This document shows, one piece after another, positions 49,201 through 62,535 of a stretch of 64,000 bases of DNA. The DNA comes from Opisthocomus hoazin. Lineage: Eukaryota; Chordata; Aves; Opisthocomiformes; Opisthocomidae. The notes beneath the pieces are model-generated. The model saw only the letters and a list, made by a program, of their open reading frames with translations, was not told where the DNA came from and searched no databases. Each line of letters begins with the position of its first letter. The first letter of the stretch is position 1. Location of the stretch: NCBI RefSeq assembly GCF_030867145.1, contig NC_134442.1, positions 1,627,001 to 1,691,000 of the forward strand, written 5' to 3'. The position numbers and the translations under genes were made by a program.

Positions 49201-51225
49201 TGATGCTGTGGGTATGGTATGGTACGGTATGCCATTGTATGGTCCTTAGGGTAAGCTACAGTATTTAGGGTGTCTATGGTATGCATGGTTTTGTTTGGCG
49301 TGTATGGTATTGTATGTGTGGTAGGTATGGTATTGTCGCAGGAGAAGAGTCAGAGATCACTGAGATCTGAGCTGGCAGCTAATTCATTCAGTTCTAATCA
49401 GTACATTTCGGTATGCAAAATATTTAATAAATACTGATGGACTGGCGGTCAATACTCTGCTATCATCTGCTACACTGGGAGCAGTACGGGATACAACGAC
49501 TATTGCGTAAGCTTACTAAGTGTGTCTTAAATGTCACATGCGTGCATAGAATGTCACTTACTGAGCCACCAGTGTCTGGGGTCAGGTCAGGGACCTCTCA
49601 GCCTCGAGGGGTGACCTTGGGAGATCCAGGGGAAATCACGGCCACGCAGCCAGCTGCTATGGAGGGAGAGCTCAGCGGACTCTGATGACTGCAGATACTT
49701 AGGGCGTCAAGTGGTTGATTTGTGGTCAGATTTTCTGCTGGGTTCATGCAGTTTCGTTCCCTTCTCAGGTAAGTCTCCAGCCAAACCACTTTTTTTGGTT
49801 TGGGTGCTGAGCTGTCACTGACCACTCACAGAACAGGAGTAACTTTGGCCAGGCCGACTTGCTGAGCACCTGCCTGGACCAGAGTTCAGTTAGGTCAGAC
49901 AGGAGGAGGGCATCCGTCACAGGTGGGTGTGGTGTGGTGTGGTGTGGTGTGATGTGGTAGGGTAGGGTACGGTATGGCACTGTATGGTATGGCATGGAAA
50001 TGTGTGGTACAGCATGGTATGGTACAATATGGCATGGCACTGTATGGTATTTTGCTTTGCATTATACGCATTGCATTATAGTTTGCATCGGGCTGTCTGT
50101 ATTGTACTGTATTGCATTTTGCATTGTGTGATACGGCATTTATTGTATTGCATGCATTGTGTGTGTTGTGTTGTACACACTGTATTGTATGGTGTGGCAT
50201 TTATTGTTTTGTATTGTGTTCTGTGGCATTCTGAATGTCTTTGTGTTGTATTTTTACTGTATGGTATGTATTCTACCGAGTGTATTGCACTGTGTATCGT
50301 ATGTACCATATGACGTTATCGTATTTATTGTATTGTACGTATTGTATTGTATTGTATTGTATTGCATTCTTTGTGCTCTTGCATTGTATCTACTGTACTG
50401 TATGCACTGTATTTTATGAACCGTGTGGTATTGTAGGGTATGGTATGTACGTAGCTTACTCTATGTAGTGAATTGTCTGTACTGCACTGATTGTACTGTG
50501 TGGTACGTATTTCATGATATGTATTGTATGGTACGGAATGGTATGCTAGGTACCGTGTGCTACATGTGGTATGGTGTGTCTTGTACGGCATGTGTGGTAG
50601 GTATAGTGTTCTGTATTGCATGTAATGCATTTTGTGTTGTTTGCACCGCACTGTGAATTTTGTGTTGTTTACTGAAAGACATGGAATGTATTGTATGTGT
50701 TGTGTTGTAAGGGATGGTATGTATTGTACTGTATCTGTGCATTTTAATGTCCTGTGGGGTATTTGTTATTATATGTATTATCATACAGTATGTTTTAAAT
50801 TTGATGCATTCTACTGTGCATTCTATAGTATTCTGTGCATTGTATTTTGCCTTGCTTTGGTATCGTATTGAAAAAACGGTACTATGTTTTGTATTGTTCT
50901 GTATTGTCTTGTACATACTGTACACCACGTTGTAGGTATTGTATTGCATGTTTTTTTCTTGCATTGCCTTGTATGCATTGTATGTGTCCTGTCCTACTGT
51001 ATGGTACAGTATTTATAACAGTTTATTCATTCTAGAGTGTTTACTTTTCTAAGGTATTTTGTTTTATAATATGTTGCATGTCGTTTACTGTATGTAGAGT
51101 ATGCATTGCTCTGTACAGTACGTATTGTGTAGTTTTTATTCTTTTGCAGCCATTGTGGGTATTGTGGGTATGGTAGGTATGGGACTGCGCTATACAGTTT
51201 ATTATTGTCTGTGTTATATTGTGCC
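46225..51225. repeat. Degenerate GTATG/GTATT satellite, about 5 kb
   Basis: Long runs of degenerate 5-bp words (GTATG, GTATT, GTACT), such as GTATGGTATTGTATGGTATG, fill this interval. A short non-repetitive island lies at about 48600-48730 and an LTR-like insertion at 49334-49921. The numerous ORFs rich in Met, Val, Trp, Tyr and Cys are translation artefacts of the repeat. The block ends next to the unrecognised ORF at 51235, and the last roughly 190 bp recur at 60422-60615. Confidence 0.92.
49334..49921 (-). mobile_element. LTR-like insertion within the satellite
   Basis: A 588-bp non-repetitive block splits the satellite. Read on the minus strand it begins TGTGACGGATGCCC and ends TTCTCCTGCGACA, so it has TG...CA ends. 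Satellite sequence resumes on both sides, as expected for an insertion. No coding region is present. A target-site duplication cannot be recognised in the degenerate flank. Confidence 0.45.
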
Positions 51226-51234
51226 CCGAACGGG

Positions 51235-51894
51235 ATGAACCTTTTCCAGAACCACCCAATGCTCCTGCAGACCCTGCAGCCCTGGGTCCAGCAGGAGCTG
51301 GAGCAGATCTTTGACAACAGGGGGTTGGAGGCAGCCATGGTGGAAGACACCGTCATGGCCATGTTGACCAAGATGCCCCCGACCCCGCTGCCTCCTGAGG
51401 AGGGTCTCTGCCTCCCCCGACAGCCCTGCGAGATCTGGCACGGACGAGCTCCTCGGCACCTCATCTGCCACTGTGTGTGGGCACCTGGCAGCCACCCCGC
51501 TGCTCCAGCTGCCATCCCCACGGAGCAAGAAGAGCCCCAGGAGGAGCCTGGGGAGGCTGTGCCCAGGCCCTCCACTTCCATCCGGGGCAGGGAATGCTCC
51601 CGAGGGGCCACAGCCACCCCCAAAGCGGTGCACCAGCAGCTCCGAGGACTCTCCAGCCAACAAGAGGCCAGCACCACACCAGAGACCCTGGAGGGGCCCT
51701 CGCCAGACAGCCGAACCAGGACTGGGCCACTAGCTGCGGCACACGCTGGCCCTCAAGGGCTCCCAGATCCCATTAGCCAAATAAAAGAAACGCATGCAAA
51801 TGACAGAAAAAGTCTCAGTGTTACCAACAGTGCAGATGGCTATGCTGTCCTCACCCTTTTTAGCTTTTCTTTTACAGGGAGGGGTGGGATGTGA
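51235..51894 (+). CDS. Unrecognised ORF, duplicate A (219 codons)
   Basis: The frame starts MNLFQNHPMLLQ, continues LQPWVQQELEQIFDNRGLEAA, then becomes Pro/Glu-rich. The amphipathic LQPWVQQELEQIF stretch is reminiscent, from memory only, of the helix after the RING domain in avian Topors-like E3 ligases; no RING is present here. The start follows directly on satellite DNA and no promoter is visible. An AATAAA at 51780-51785 lies inside the open frame. The duplicate at 60630 has TGA where this copy has CGA at codon 137, so this longer frame may be a read-through of the original stop. It is probably a gene fragment. Confidence 0.35.
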   Translation: MNLFQNHPMLLQTLQPWVQQELEQIFDNRGLEAAMVEDTVMAMLTKMPPTPLPPEEGLCLPRQPCEIWHGRAPRHLICHCVWAPGSHPAAPAAIPTEQEEPQEEPGEAVPRPSTSIRGRECSRGATATPKAVHQQLRGLSSQQEASTTPETLEGPSPDSRTRTGPLAAAHAGPQGLPDPISQIKETHANDRKSLSVTNSADGYAVLTLFSFSFTGRGGM

Positions 51895-52284
51895 ACGCTG
51901 AGAGGTCCTTCTGCGCGTGCCAGGCACTATTTTGTTGTTCTCCCCCAAGGCAAGTGCTGCCCAGCTCCAGGCCTGCAGCTCTGCACTGGTCCAGGGGCAG
52001 ATGTCTCCAGCCTGGGGGTCTCCAGGGCCAGTCCGTGCCCCATCGCTCAGCACCCCACGCCTGTCCCCCTCTTCCCGCACCCTCTGCCCCCACGTCTCAG
52101 GGCGCTGCTCCCCGACCAGCCTGCACTGCTGGGCGCAGCCTCGCGACGGTGGCACCCAAAACCCTGCTCCTGCACAGAGTCACGACGTGGTGCTGCTCTC
52201 TGCACCAGCCCAGGGTCGCACCCTGCCCCAGCAGAGCCCCAACAAGTGCAGCCAGGGGAAGCGCAGAGTCCTGGCCCTGGGGAG

Positions 52285-53140
52285 GTCACTACCAATAGAG
52301 CTTTGGATCCTAAAAAGATGCTTTCTGCTCTGAAAGTGAGGGTTTAAACCCTAACAAGGGAACGGTGTGCCCTAAAAAAGACTATGGCTAATAAAAGACA
52401 GCTTTGGACCCAAAAAAATGAGGATTTCAGCCCTGCAAATAGGCTCTGGGATCTAAAATGGATGGAGAGTGTCTACAAATGACACTTTGGGCCCTGCAAA
52501 GGAGGGGAACCTCTTGGTTCCTCTGTTGCCCAATAAAACGAAACACTCCAGTGCAGGCCTAGAGCTGTAAGAGGTTTTTGGCCCTAGAAATGAGACTTTG
52601 GACTCTCCAAAAAAGAGTTTGGGCCTGAAGCATGGGGCGTTGGGATGTGAAAATAAGGCTTTGGAAATGAAAATGAGATGCTGAACCCTCAAATCAGGAC
52701 TTTTGCCCTCACATGATGTTTTGGTGCCAAAAGCTAGGGCTCTGTATGCTAAAAACAGGTCTTTGGAGCCTCCAAATGAGGCTTCGGTCATTAAACAAGT
52801 GAGGCTTTGTACCCAAAATGAGCAGTTTGGATGCTAAAATGAGGCTTTGGACCCTCCAGCTTGCCGACTGGATCCTCTAAATTAGGCTATGGATCCAGAT
52901 AATGAGGCTTTGGTGCCATGAAAGGAGACTTTAGACCCTAAAGATAAGGCTTTGGACTCTAAAAAGGAGCCCTTTGACACTCAGATCAGACTTTGGGCCT
53001 TCAAGAGAATGCTTTGGTCCCTTAATAAGAGTCTGTGAATTGTAAAAGCGAAGCTTGCAACTTATCAATGAGGGTTTGACGCTGCAAAGGAGGGTTTGGA
53101 CCCTAAAAAAAGGCTTTGGGCCCTCCAGATGGTGCTATCA
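52285..53140. repeat. Degenerate minisatellite (GAGGCTTTGGACCCTAAAA type), block 1
   Basis: Dozens of diverged copies of a motif of roughly 20-30 bp, such as ATGAGGCTTTGGACCCT, with variable spacing. The duplicate copy is at 61680-62535. Confidence 0.85.
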
Positions 53141-54006
53141 CCATCGACCTCTTGTAGGACAGAAAGAGGTCTTGTGAGGCAGCAGTTGCGTCCCACTGTG
53201 CAGGCTTTGAGCCAGCCCTGGGGACTCAGCTGACTAGCAGGTTGTCACTGGAGGACACTGGGGCTGCAAGGGTACGCATTTCCCAGCCATCACTTAGCTG
53301 CAGGGAGATCTGCTTTGACGGCCGCACGCCAGAAGGACACGCACTGCACAGGGGGGCATTCACAGAGGCGTCTCTTGGACTTGCCAGGGCAGGAATCACC
53401 GAGGGCAGAGGACAACAGCCCAAGAGCAGGGAAGTGCTGGCCTGTTTTTCAAGCCAAGGCGGCAATTTCACCTGCAGGGGCTCTCCTGAGCAGCGGCACA
53501 AGTGCCAGCTGGCTGAAAGCATGCACAGCTCGCTCAAGGGCTGGGCTGAGTGCTTCGTGCCCCACTAACGCAGGGCAAAAACAAAGCGTGCTCACCTCGC
53601 CTGAACGAGCGGCTGCAGAGCTGTCACTCCCCGGGTCCAGGCGGGATCTCCACGTGTGCCCTGGGACACCCACGGGTGCGTACGCTGGAGCCGCGCACTT
53701 CCCATGCCTGGTGACGGAGGGCTCCACGCACGCTGGAGGAGCTGGAGAGCAGCAAGGCAGACACTCAGTGCCCTCAGCACCAGGGCTGAGCCCTGCTCTC
53801 GCAGCAGGACGGGGCAGAGCCATCTCCCCGTTCCCCTGGGCAGCTGTCCCCAGCGCTCCACAGGCAAACTGCCAGGGTGGTGTGATAGGGGTTGGAAGGG
53901 ACCTCTGTGGGTCATCGCGTGGGCAGCGGTGTGCAGAGCAATGGCGGGCTGAGGGCAGCCGAGGAGGGAGAGCAGCCTTGCGCTCAGTGGGACCAGGCTG
54001 CTCTCT
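53141..54006. other. Non-repetitive GC-rich interval between minisatellite blocks
   Basis: A 108-codon open frame at 53242-53568 is retained in the duplicate (62638-62964), but the copies are too similar for that to mean selection. A 30-bp CR1 scrap (GGTTGGAAGGGACCTCTGTG) lies near 53890. No gene is called. Confidence 0.5.
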
Positions 54007-54856
54007 GCTCTGTCACCAAAGCTGAGACTTTGGAAAGTCAAAATGATGCTTTGGATGCTAGAAATACAGCTCTGGAGCCTAAAAAGAGGCTTTCTGCCTC
54101 CAAAATGAGAGTTAGGACCTCAAAATGGAACTGTGGGCCCTAAAAGAAGGTTGTGAGTGATAAAAGACAGGTTTGGATCCCATAAATGAGGGCTTCAGCC
54201 CTGAAAATGGGGCTCTGGGCACTCCAAAGGATAGGCTAGATGTACAAGGGACGCTTTAGACCCTGAAAAGGAGGGGAACGACTTGGTTCCTCCATGGCCT
54301 CCAGAAATGGAGATTTCGTCCCAAATAGAGGGCTCTGGGCACTCCAGTGGAGGCTTTCAGGTGTAAAAGAGGGCTTGGGACCCTTCAAAGTAGAGTTTAG
54401 ACCCGCCAAAGGATGGCTTGGGGCTTAAGAATGGAGCATTGGGCCCTGAAAATGGGGCTTTGGAAATTACATTGAGGCATTGAACCCTGAAATTCTGATG
54501 ATTTTAAGCCCTGAAGTGATGCTTTGGGTTTGAAAATCAGGGCTTTGTGCTGTTAAAATGGGATTTTAGACCCTCAGAATGAAGCTTGGGACATTAAACA
54601 AACAAGACTTCTAAGTCTAAAGGAGCAGTTTTGATTCTACATGGAGGCTTTGGCTCCTGAAAAGCAGGCTTTTGAAGCTAAAGATGAGGATTGAGACCTC
54701 AAATTGAGACTTTGGACCCTATAAACAATGCTTTGGACTCTGAAAATGAGGCTCTGCACCGTCAAAATGTTGCTTTGAGCCCTTAAGATGAGCATTTGAA
54801 CCTTAAAAGGTGGGTTTGGAACTTAGAAATGAGGGTTTGTACCCTAAAAAGGAGGC
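54007..54856. repeat. Degenerate minisatellite, block 2
   Basis: The same motif family as block 1, for example AATGAGGCTCTGCACC and AAAATGATGCTTTGG. It ends at the junction with the sequence shared with 40.5 kb. Confidence 0.85.
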
Positions 54857-55510
54857 CGGGGGCACCGACCGCCTCTCAGGCAGCCTGTCCCAGCGCCCGG
54901 CCGCCCTCTCAGTGCAGAAACGGATCCTCGTGCCCAGCTGAACCCGCCCTGACACAGCTCTGAGCCGTTCCCATGCGTCCTGTCCCTGGACCCCAGCAGC
55001 AGAGCTCAGCACCTCCCTCTCACGTCCCCTCCTGGGGAAGCTGTGGAGAGCGGTGAAGTGGGACAGGGAAATACGCGGCTGTGGGCAAGAACAGACAAGT
55101 TGGGGCCCCCAAAATGAGGATTTGGGCCCTGAAAATGAGGCTTTGCAGGTGAGGACTCTGGACTGAGGCAGAGGGAATCTTCCCCCGGCTCAGGGCAAGG
55201 CTGCGCCATCCAAGAGCACTCAAGAGTTGGCCGCCTCTGCACCGCGGCACGAGTGGCGACTCGTTGGCTTAGCAGGGCGCGGGGCCTTTCCATGCCCGGG
55301 GGTGTCTGAGGAGGGGACAGGCTGCCTAAAGCGTCTCCCCTCCTCCTCCCCTCGTGGTCTCTGTGCTCCAGCGGGGCAGCTGGGGCTCTGCTGTAAGGAC
55401 ACCCGGGGTCAGCGTGCGCTGTGCTGCCTTGGGCTGCTGGGAAGGGATGGCATTGGGATGCTCCCCGGGCAACCCTGCTTCCCCCGGGGGCTGCCATTTC
55501 CCTTTTTCCC
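54857..55510. repeat. Segment duplicated from or with 40472-41150
   Basis: A direct-orientation match to 40472-41150, including a CR1 3' fragment that here lacks its terminal tail. Its left edge is cut by the minisatellite. Confidence 0.8.
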
Positions 55511-56124
55511 ACCCAGCTGCCAGGCAGCCATGCTGGTGTCGGAGGGGCAGGCTCTGCTCCAGGCCCCGGCTGAGGTCAGGCTGACACTGCCCTACCAAAG
55601 CCCTCCTGCTACACAGCTGTGGAATTCTGGGAGAAGGTGAGCACACAGGGTGTGTGCAAAGCAGTAACATTTGAGCACCTGCTTCTTGTCAGCATCCACA
55701 CCTTCCAGAGCTCACACTCATTCTGTCTCCTCCTCTGGTAATATTTCCTCATTTCTTCTCTCAGTCTAGGTTTCTCCTGGAGAAGAGACGTTGTACAATA
55801 TGTTGGAAATATCTGTGGTCGCGCCACCCCTACACAAAGAAAAACTTTTTCTTCACGATTCAGGAGCTTAGCCCAGACGTATCAAGCACATTACCCAGGA
55901 CTAGGAGCCAGGAGATTCCAGAAGCTGAGTTTCAGCTCTAGAGAAGAGTTGTTTTGTGATCTGGGATGACCCCACCTTCCTCCATCACTTTCTCTGTTGG
56001 CCAAATGCGCAGTGAAACGCCAGCCTGCCTGAGGTGAAGCTGAAGGACTTCTTTCTCTTGGTAAGGGCTTGGGCTGGCAGAAGTCACTCTGTGCCTGTAA
56101 AACAAGTCCCTTTTGGGAACTCAC
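55511..56124. other. Spacer, nothing recognised
   Basis: About 600 bp without a supported gene. The last roughly 20 bp would be the start of intron 3 of the adjacent acrosin fragment read on the minus strand. Confidence 0.5.
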
Positions 56125-56285
56125 CTCTTGCAGTCGTGGAACCCCAGCCACTGATGTAGCAGCTTCTCAGCTGCGACACTCTCAGCGAGGAGTCGGGCAC
56201 ACAGGCAAGCTGCACGTAGTAGCCGCACTGGACAGGCTGGTCCAATTCCAGCAAGGCAATGTCGTTCCTGTTCGTGATGTTGTTC
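56125..56285 (-). pseudogene. Diverged acrosin exon 3 fragment
   Basis: The minus strand encodes the 3' part of acrosin exon 3, from just before ITNRNDIALLE (catalytic Asp present) to GWGSTTAR, with an intact GT donor after 56125. It differs from the array copies at several residues: Asn for Gln131, PVQCG for PVLCG (Leu145Gln), PDSSL for PDAWL, and Ile for Val170. It therefore comes from a different acrosin lineage, not from a recent array unit. Its 5' part is lost: at 56285/56286 it is fused to the foldback arm of the inverted acrosin block. No other exons accompany it. Confidence 0.88.
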
Positions 56286-56758
56286 CCAGAATGACCCCGG
56301 CTCTTCCTTCAGATATTGCTGAAGTCTGGCCACCTCTCACACCATTCCCCCTTAACTTCTGGTGACATCTGGCTCTTCCTCATGGCACTGTAACTCCTGC
56401 CAGATTTCTTTCACCTTTCCAATTAGCATATGCTTCAACCAGGTCCTAATCATCATCCCCAGAGTTGTCTGCACGACACATCATTATTTTGCGTCCTCTT
56501 TCTAGCCTCAATGTGCCAGTCTTCTTCATGCCATGGTGACTCTGAGCACGCTCCTGTCTGACCAGCCATGGTGTCAGCCCTGCTGAGCGACTCTTGCCCT
56601 TTGTGCCCTCCTTGACTGCCTGCAGCCTCATTTTGCCGGGCGTGGAAATCCTTGCCTTGCGCACGAGAGTGAATTGGACTCAGGCACGGTTAACTGTGAA
56701 ACCTGGCAACTTTATTCCAAGAACTAAGTCAGCTTCAGCATTTGTGTGCACTGGGAAG

Positions 56759-57129
56759 TGTTGCGGAGGAAGAACCGGACTCGACACGATGATCAATGTG
56801 ATCACGTACAAGCCGTTTATTAGCCTCACATAGCTCACTTTTATATTCCCCACTACATACGCGGCGATCCCCCATTGGTGATAATCAATTTAACTCACAT
56901 AGTAACTCGATTATGATTGGTGTGCGTCACTAGCTCACGCGCAGTGCTCGTGGCCTTCTTGCAGGCGGCAAGTTCCTCTTTGGCATCTGGGAGTTGTTTC
57001 TCTCTGCATTCTTACTTCCTCATTCCAACCGCAGTTTGTCCTCTGGATGCCCTTGCGGCCTTATGCTAAGGCTCTGCGGCCTTAGGCTAAGGCTTCATGG
57101 CCTTCTAGAGAAATGCTGGATTGCTCACA
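56759..57129 (-). mobile_element. Solo-LTR-like element in the inverted unit
   Basis: Reverse-complement equivalent of the element in array units, 371 bp, with the same CCAAT, TATA and AATAAA motifs. Confidence 0.5.
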
Positions 57130-57290
57130 TGTCCCCAGTCCTTTAATGCTTCATCCTCCACAGGGAGCAGAGCGGGCAGCACAGAGCAGGACTCTGATGC
57201 CGAGGCTGCCTTTGGAGCAGCAGGCATTGCCCCAGAAGGAAATGATCATGGTCCAGTGCAGCCTGCGCTGGTTCCTGTTGATCCTGCTCC

Positions 57291-59772
<2,482 letters not shown>

Positions 59773-60629
59773 GGCTGCCAGCGGCACGTGGCAGCTGCAA
59801 GAAGCGAGAGCTGGTGGCCAGCAGTGCAGCAGCCGACGTAGTGCCTGCAGCAGTCCCGCTGCCCAGGGAACCCTTGGCCCCGTGGCTGATGTCACAGAGT
59901 GGCTGGTTCCGGGTGCTGGGCACGGTGGATTCTAGGGGGGGGCGGGCAACATGGAGGGTTCCGAGCAGGAGGGGAGGCAGAAGCTGGGCTCGGACACCCC
60001 CAGCAGACCCCCGCTGAATGCTCTGCTTGCGGGACGAGGCTCTGCAGACCTCGTGGCAGGCAGCAGCGCCTGCCTCCCACTGCTGCCTGCTAACAGCTAG
60101 CCGGGAAAACCAAGTGTGGCACCATAGCCTCTTTGGGAAGTTCACTGCCACCCCGCTCTGCGCAGCCGCTTGCCACCAGGTCCTTCCCAAAGAAACTGAC
60201 ACCGCAGAACGGAACTACTACAGGCAGTAGGCACCTGGTTGGGGGCTGAAGAGCCAATCTGCTTACAGCCGCGGCAGGCAAGCAGGGATGTGCAAGCCAA
60301 ATCAACCAAGCATAGCCAAGCACTGCCATCCTGTCCTGCACAAAGCACAGCGAAACACAGATGGAGCACGCTCCACGCTGGCTCTGTCATTGCCAAGGAA
60401 CGGGGTGGGGGTGGCGCTTGGTCATTCTCGAGTGTTTAGTTTTCTAAGGTATTTTGTTTTATAATATGTTGCATGTAGATTACTGTATGTAGAGTATGCA
60501 TTGCTCTGTACAGTACGTATTGTGTAGTTTTTATTGTTTTGCAGCCATTGTGGGTATTGTGGGTATGGTAGGTATGGGACTGCGCTATACAGTTTATTAT
60601 TGTCTGTATTATATTGTACCCCAAACAGG

Positions 60630-61040
60630 ATGAACCTTTTCCAGAACCACCCAATGCTCCTGCAGACCCTGCAGCCCTGGGTCCAGCAGGAGCTGGAGCA
60701 GATCTTTGACAACAGGGGGTTGGAGGCAGCCATGGTGGAAGACACCATCATCGCCATGTTGACCAAGATGCCCCCGACCCCGCTGCCTCCTGAGGAGGGT
60801 CTCTGCCTCCCCCAGCAGCCCTGCGAGATCCGGCACGGACGAGCTCCTCGGCACCTCATGCGCCGCTGTTGGTTGGCACCTGGCAGCTGCCCCGCTGCTC
60901 CCGCTGCCATCCCCACGGAGCAAGAAGAGTCCCAGGAGGAGCCTGGGGAGGCTGTGCCCAGGCCCTCCACTACCAGCTGGGGCAGGGAACGCCCCCGGGG
61001 GGCCACGGCCACCCCCAAAGAGGAGCACCAGCAGCTCTGA
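60630..61040 (+). CDS. Unrecognised ORF, duplicate B (136 codons)
   Basis: Counterpart of the ORF at 51235. It has the same start and the same LQPWVQQELEQIF stretch, then a TGA at codon 137 (CTC TGA) where copy A reads CTC CGA. AATAAA follows about 135 bp later at 61175-61180. With the stop before the poly(A) signal this version makes a more natural 3' end, but which state is ancestral cannot be told from two copies. Confidence 0.35.
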   Translation: MNLFQNHPMLLQTLQPWVQQELEQIFDNRGLEAAMVEDTIIAMLTKMPPTPLPPEEGLCLPQQPCEIRHGRAPRHLMRRCWLAPGSCPAAPAAIPTEQEESQEEPGEAVPRPSTTSWGRERPRGATATPKEEHQQL

Positions 61041-61679
61041 GGACTCTCCAGCCAACAAGAGGCCAGCACCACACCAGGGACCCTGGAGGGGCCCTCGCCA
61101 GACGGCCGAACCAGGACTGGGCAACCAGCTGCGGCACACGCTGGCCCTCAAGGGCTCCCAGATCCCATTAGCCAAATAAAAGAAACGCATGCAAATGACA
61201 GAAAAAGTCTCAGTGTTACCAACAGTGCAGATGGCTTTGCTGTCCTCACCCTTTTTAGCTTTTCTTTTACAGGGAGGGGTGGGATGTGAACGCTGAGGGG
61301 TCCTTCTGCGCATGCCAGGCACTATTTTGTTGTTCTCCCCCAAGGCAAGTGCTGCCCAGCTCCAGGCCTGCAGCTCTGCACTGGTCCCGGGGCAGATGTC
61401 TCCAGCCCGGGGGGCTCCAGGGCCAGCCCGTGCCCCATCGCTCAGCACCCTACGCCTGTCCCCCTCTTCCCGCACCCTCTGCCCCCACGTCTCAGGGCGC
61501 TGCTCCCCGACCAGCCTGCACTGCTGGGCGCAACCTCGCGACGGTGGCACCCAAAACCCTGCTCCTGCACAGAGTCACGACGTGGTGCTGCTCTCTGCAC
61601 CAGCCCAGGGTCGCACCCTGCCCCAGCAGAGCCCCAACAAGTGCAGCCAGGGGAAGCGCAGAGTCCTGGCCCTGGGGAG

Positions 61680-62535
61680 GTCACTACCAATAGAGCTTTG
61701 GATCCTAAAAAGATGCTTTCTGCTCTGAAAGTGAGGGTTTAAACCCTAACAAGGGAACGGTGTGCCCTAAAAAAGACTATGGCTAATAAAAGACAGCTTT
61801 GGACCCAAAAAAATGAGGATTTTAGCCCTGCAAATAAGGCTCTGGGATCTAAAATGGATGGAGAGTGTCTACAAATGATGCTTTGGGCCCTGCAAAGAAG
61901 GGGAACCTCTTGGTTCATCTGTTGCCCAATAAAACGAAACACCCCAGTGCAGGCCTAGAGCTGTAAGAGGTTTTTGGCCCTAGAAATGAGACTTTGGACT
62001 CTCCAAAAAAGAGTATGGGCCTGAAGCATGGGGCGTTGGGATGTGAAAATAAGGCTTTGGAAATGAAAATGAGATGCTGAACCCTCAAATCAGGACTTTT
62101 GCCCTCACATGATGTTTTGGTGCCAAAAGCTAGGGCTCTGTATGCTAAAAACAGGTCTTTGGAGCCTCCAAATGAGGCTTCGGTCATTAAACAAGTGAGG
62201 CTTTGTACCCAAAATGAGCAGTTTGGATGCTAAAATGAGGCTTTGGACCCTCCAGCTTGCCGACTGGATCCTCTAAATTAGGCTATGGATCCAGAAAATG
62301 AGGCTTTGGTGCCATGAAAGGAGACTTTAGACCCTAAAGATAAGGCTTTGGACTCTAAAAAGGAGCCCTTTGACACTCAGATCAGACTTTGGGCCTTCAA
62401 GAGAATGCTTTGGTCCCTTAATAAGAGTCTGTGAATTGTAAAAGCGAAGCTTGCAACTTATCAATGAGGGTTTGACGCTGCAAAGGAGGGTTTGGACCCT
62501 AAAAAAAGGCTTTGGGCCCTCCAGATGGTGCTATC
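61680..62535. repeat. Degenerate minisatellite, block 1 of duplicate B
   Basis: Duplicate of 52285-53140 with a handful of base changes. Confidence 0.85.

Larger units (their letters stand above)
51027..54605 (+). repeat. Segmental duplication, copy A (partner 60422-64000)
   Basis: It matches 60422-64000 in direct orientation at an offset of 9395-9396 bp, with only scattered differences. It contains the satellite end, the MNLFQNHP ORF, two minisatellite blocks and a short CR1 scrap. The match continues to the window edge, so the true repeat may be longer. Confidence 0.95.

Noticed and set aside
53242-53568. 108-codon frame conserved between 53242 and 62638
   Set aside because: The whole surrounding segment is a recent duplicate, so conservation of the frame says nothing about coding. 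No family was recognised.
56446-56664. Small minus-strand frame also present in each array unit (MRKA...TPGKM)
   Set aside because: It lies in the spacer after the LTR-like element, varies in length between units (for example a premature end in unit 1) and matches no known protein.
60609-61550. 313-codon minus-strand open frame over duplicate B
   Set aside because: It lies antisense to the MNLFQNHP ORF, is broken in duplicate A (split near 51730) and has no recognisable domain.
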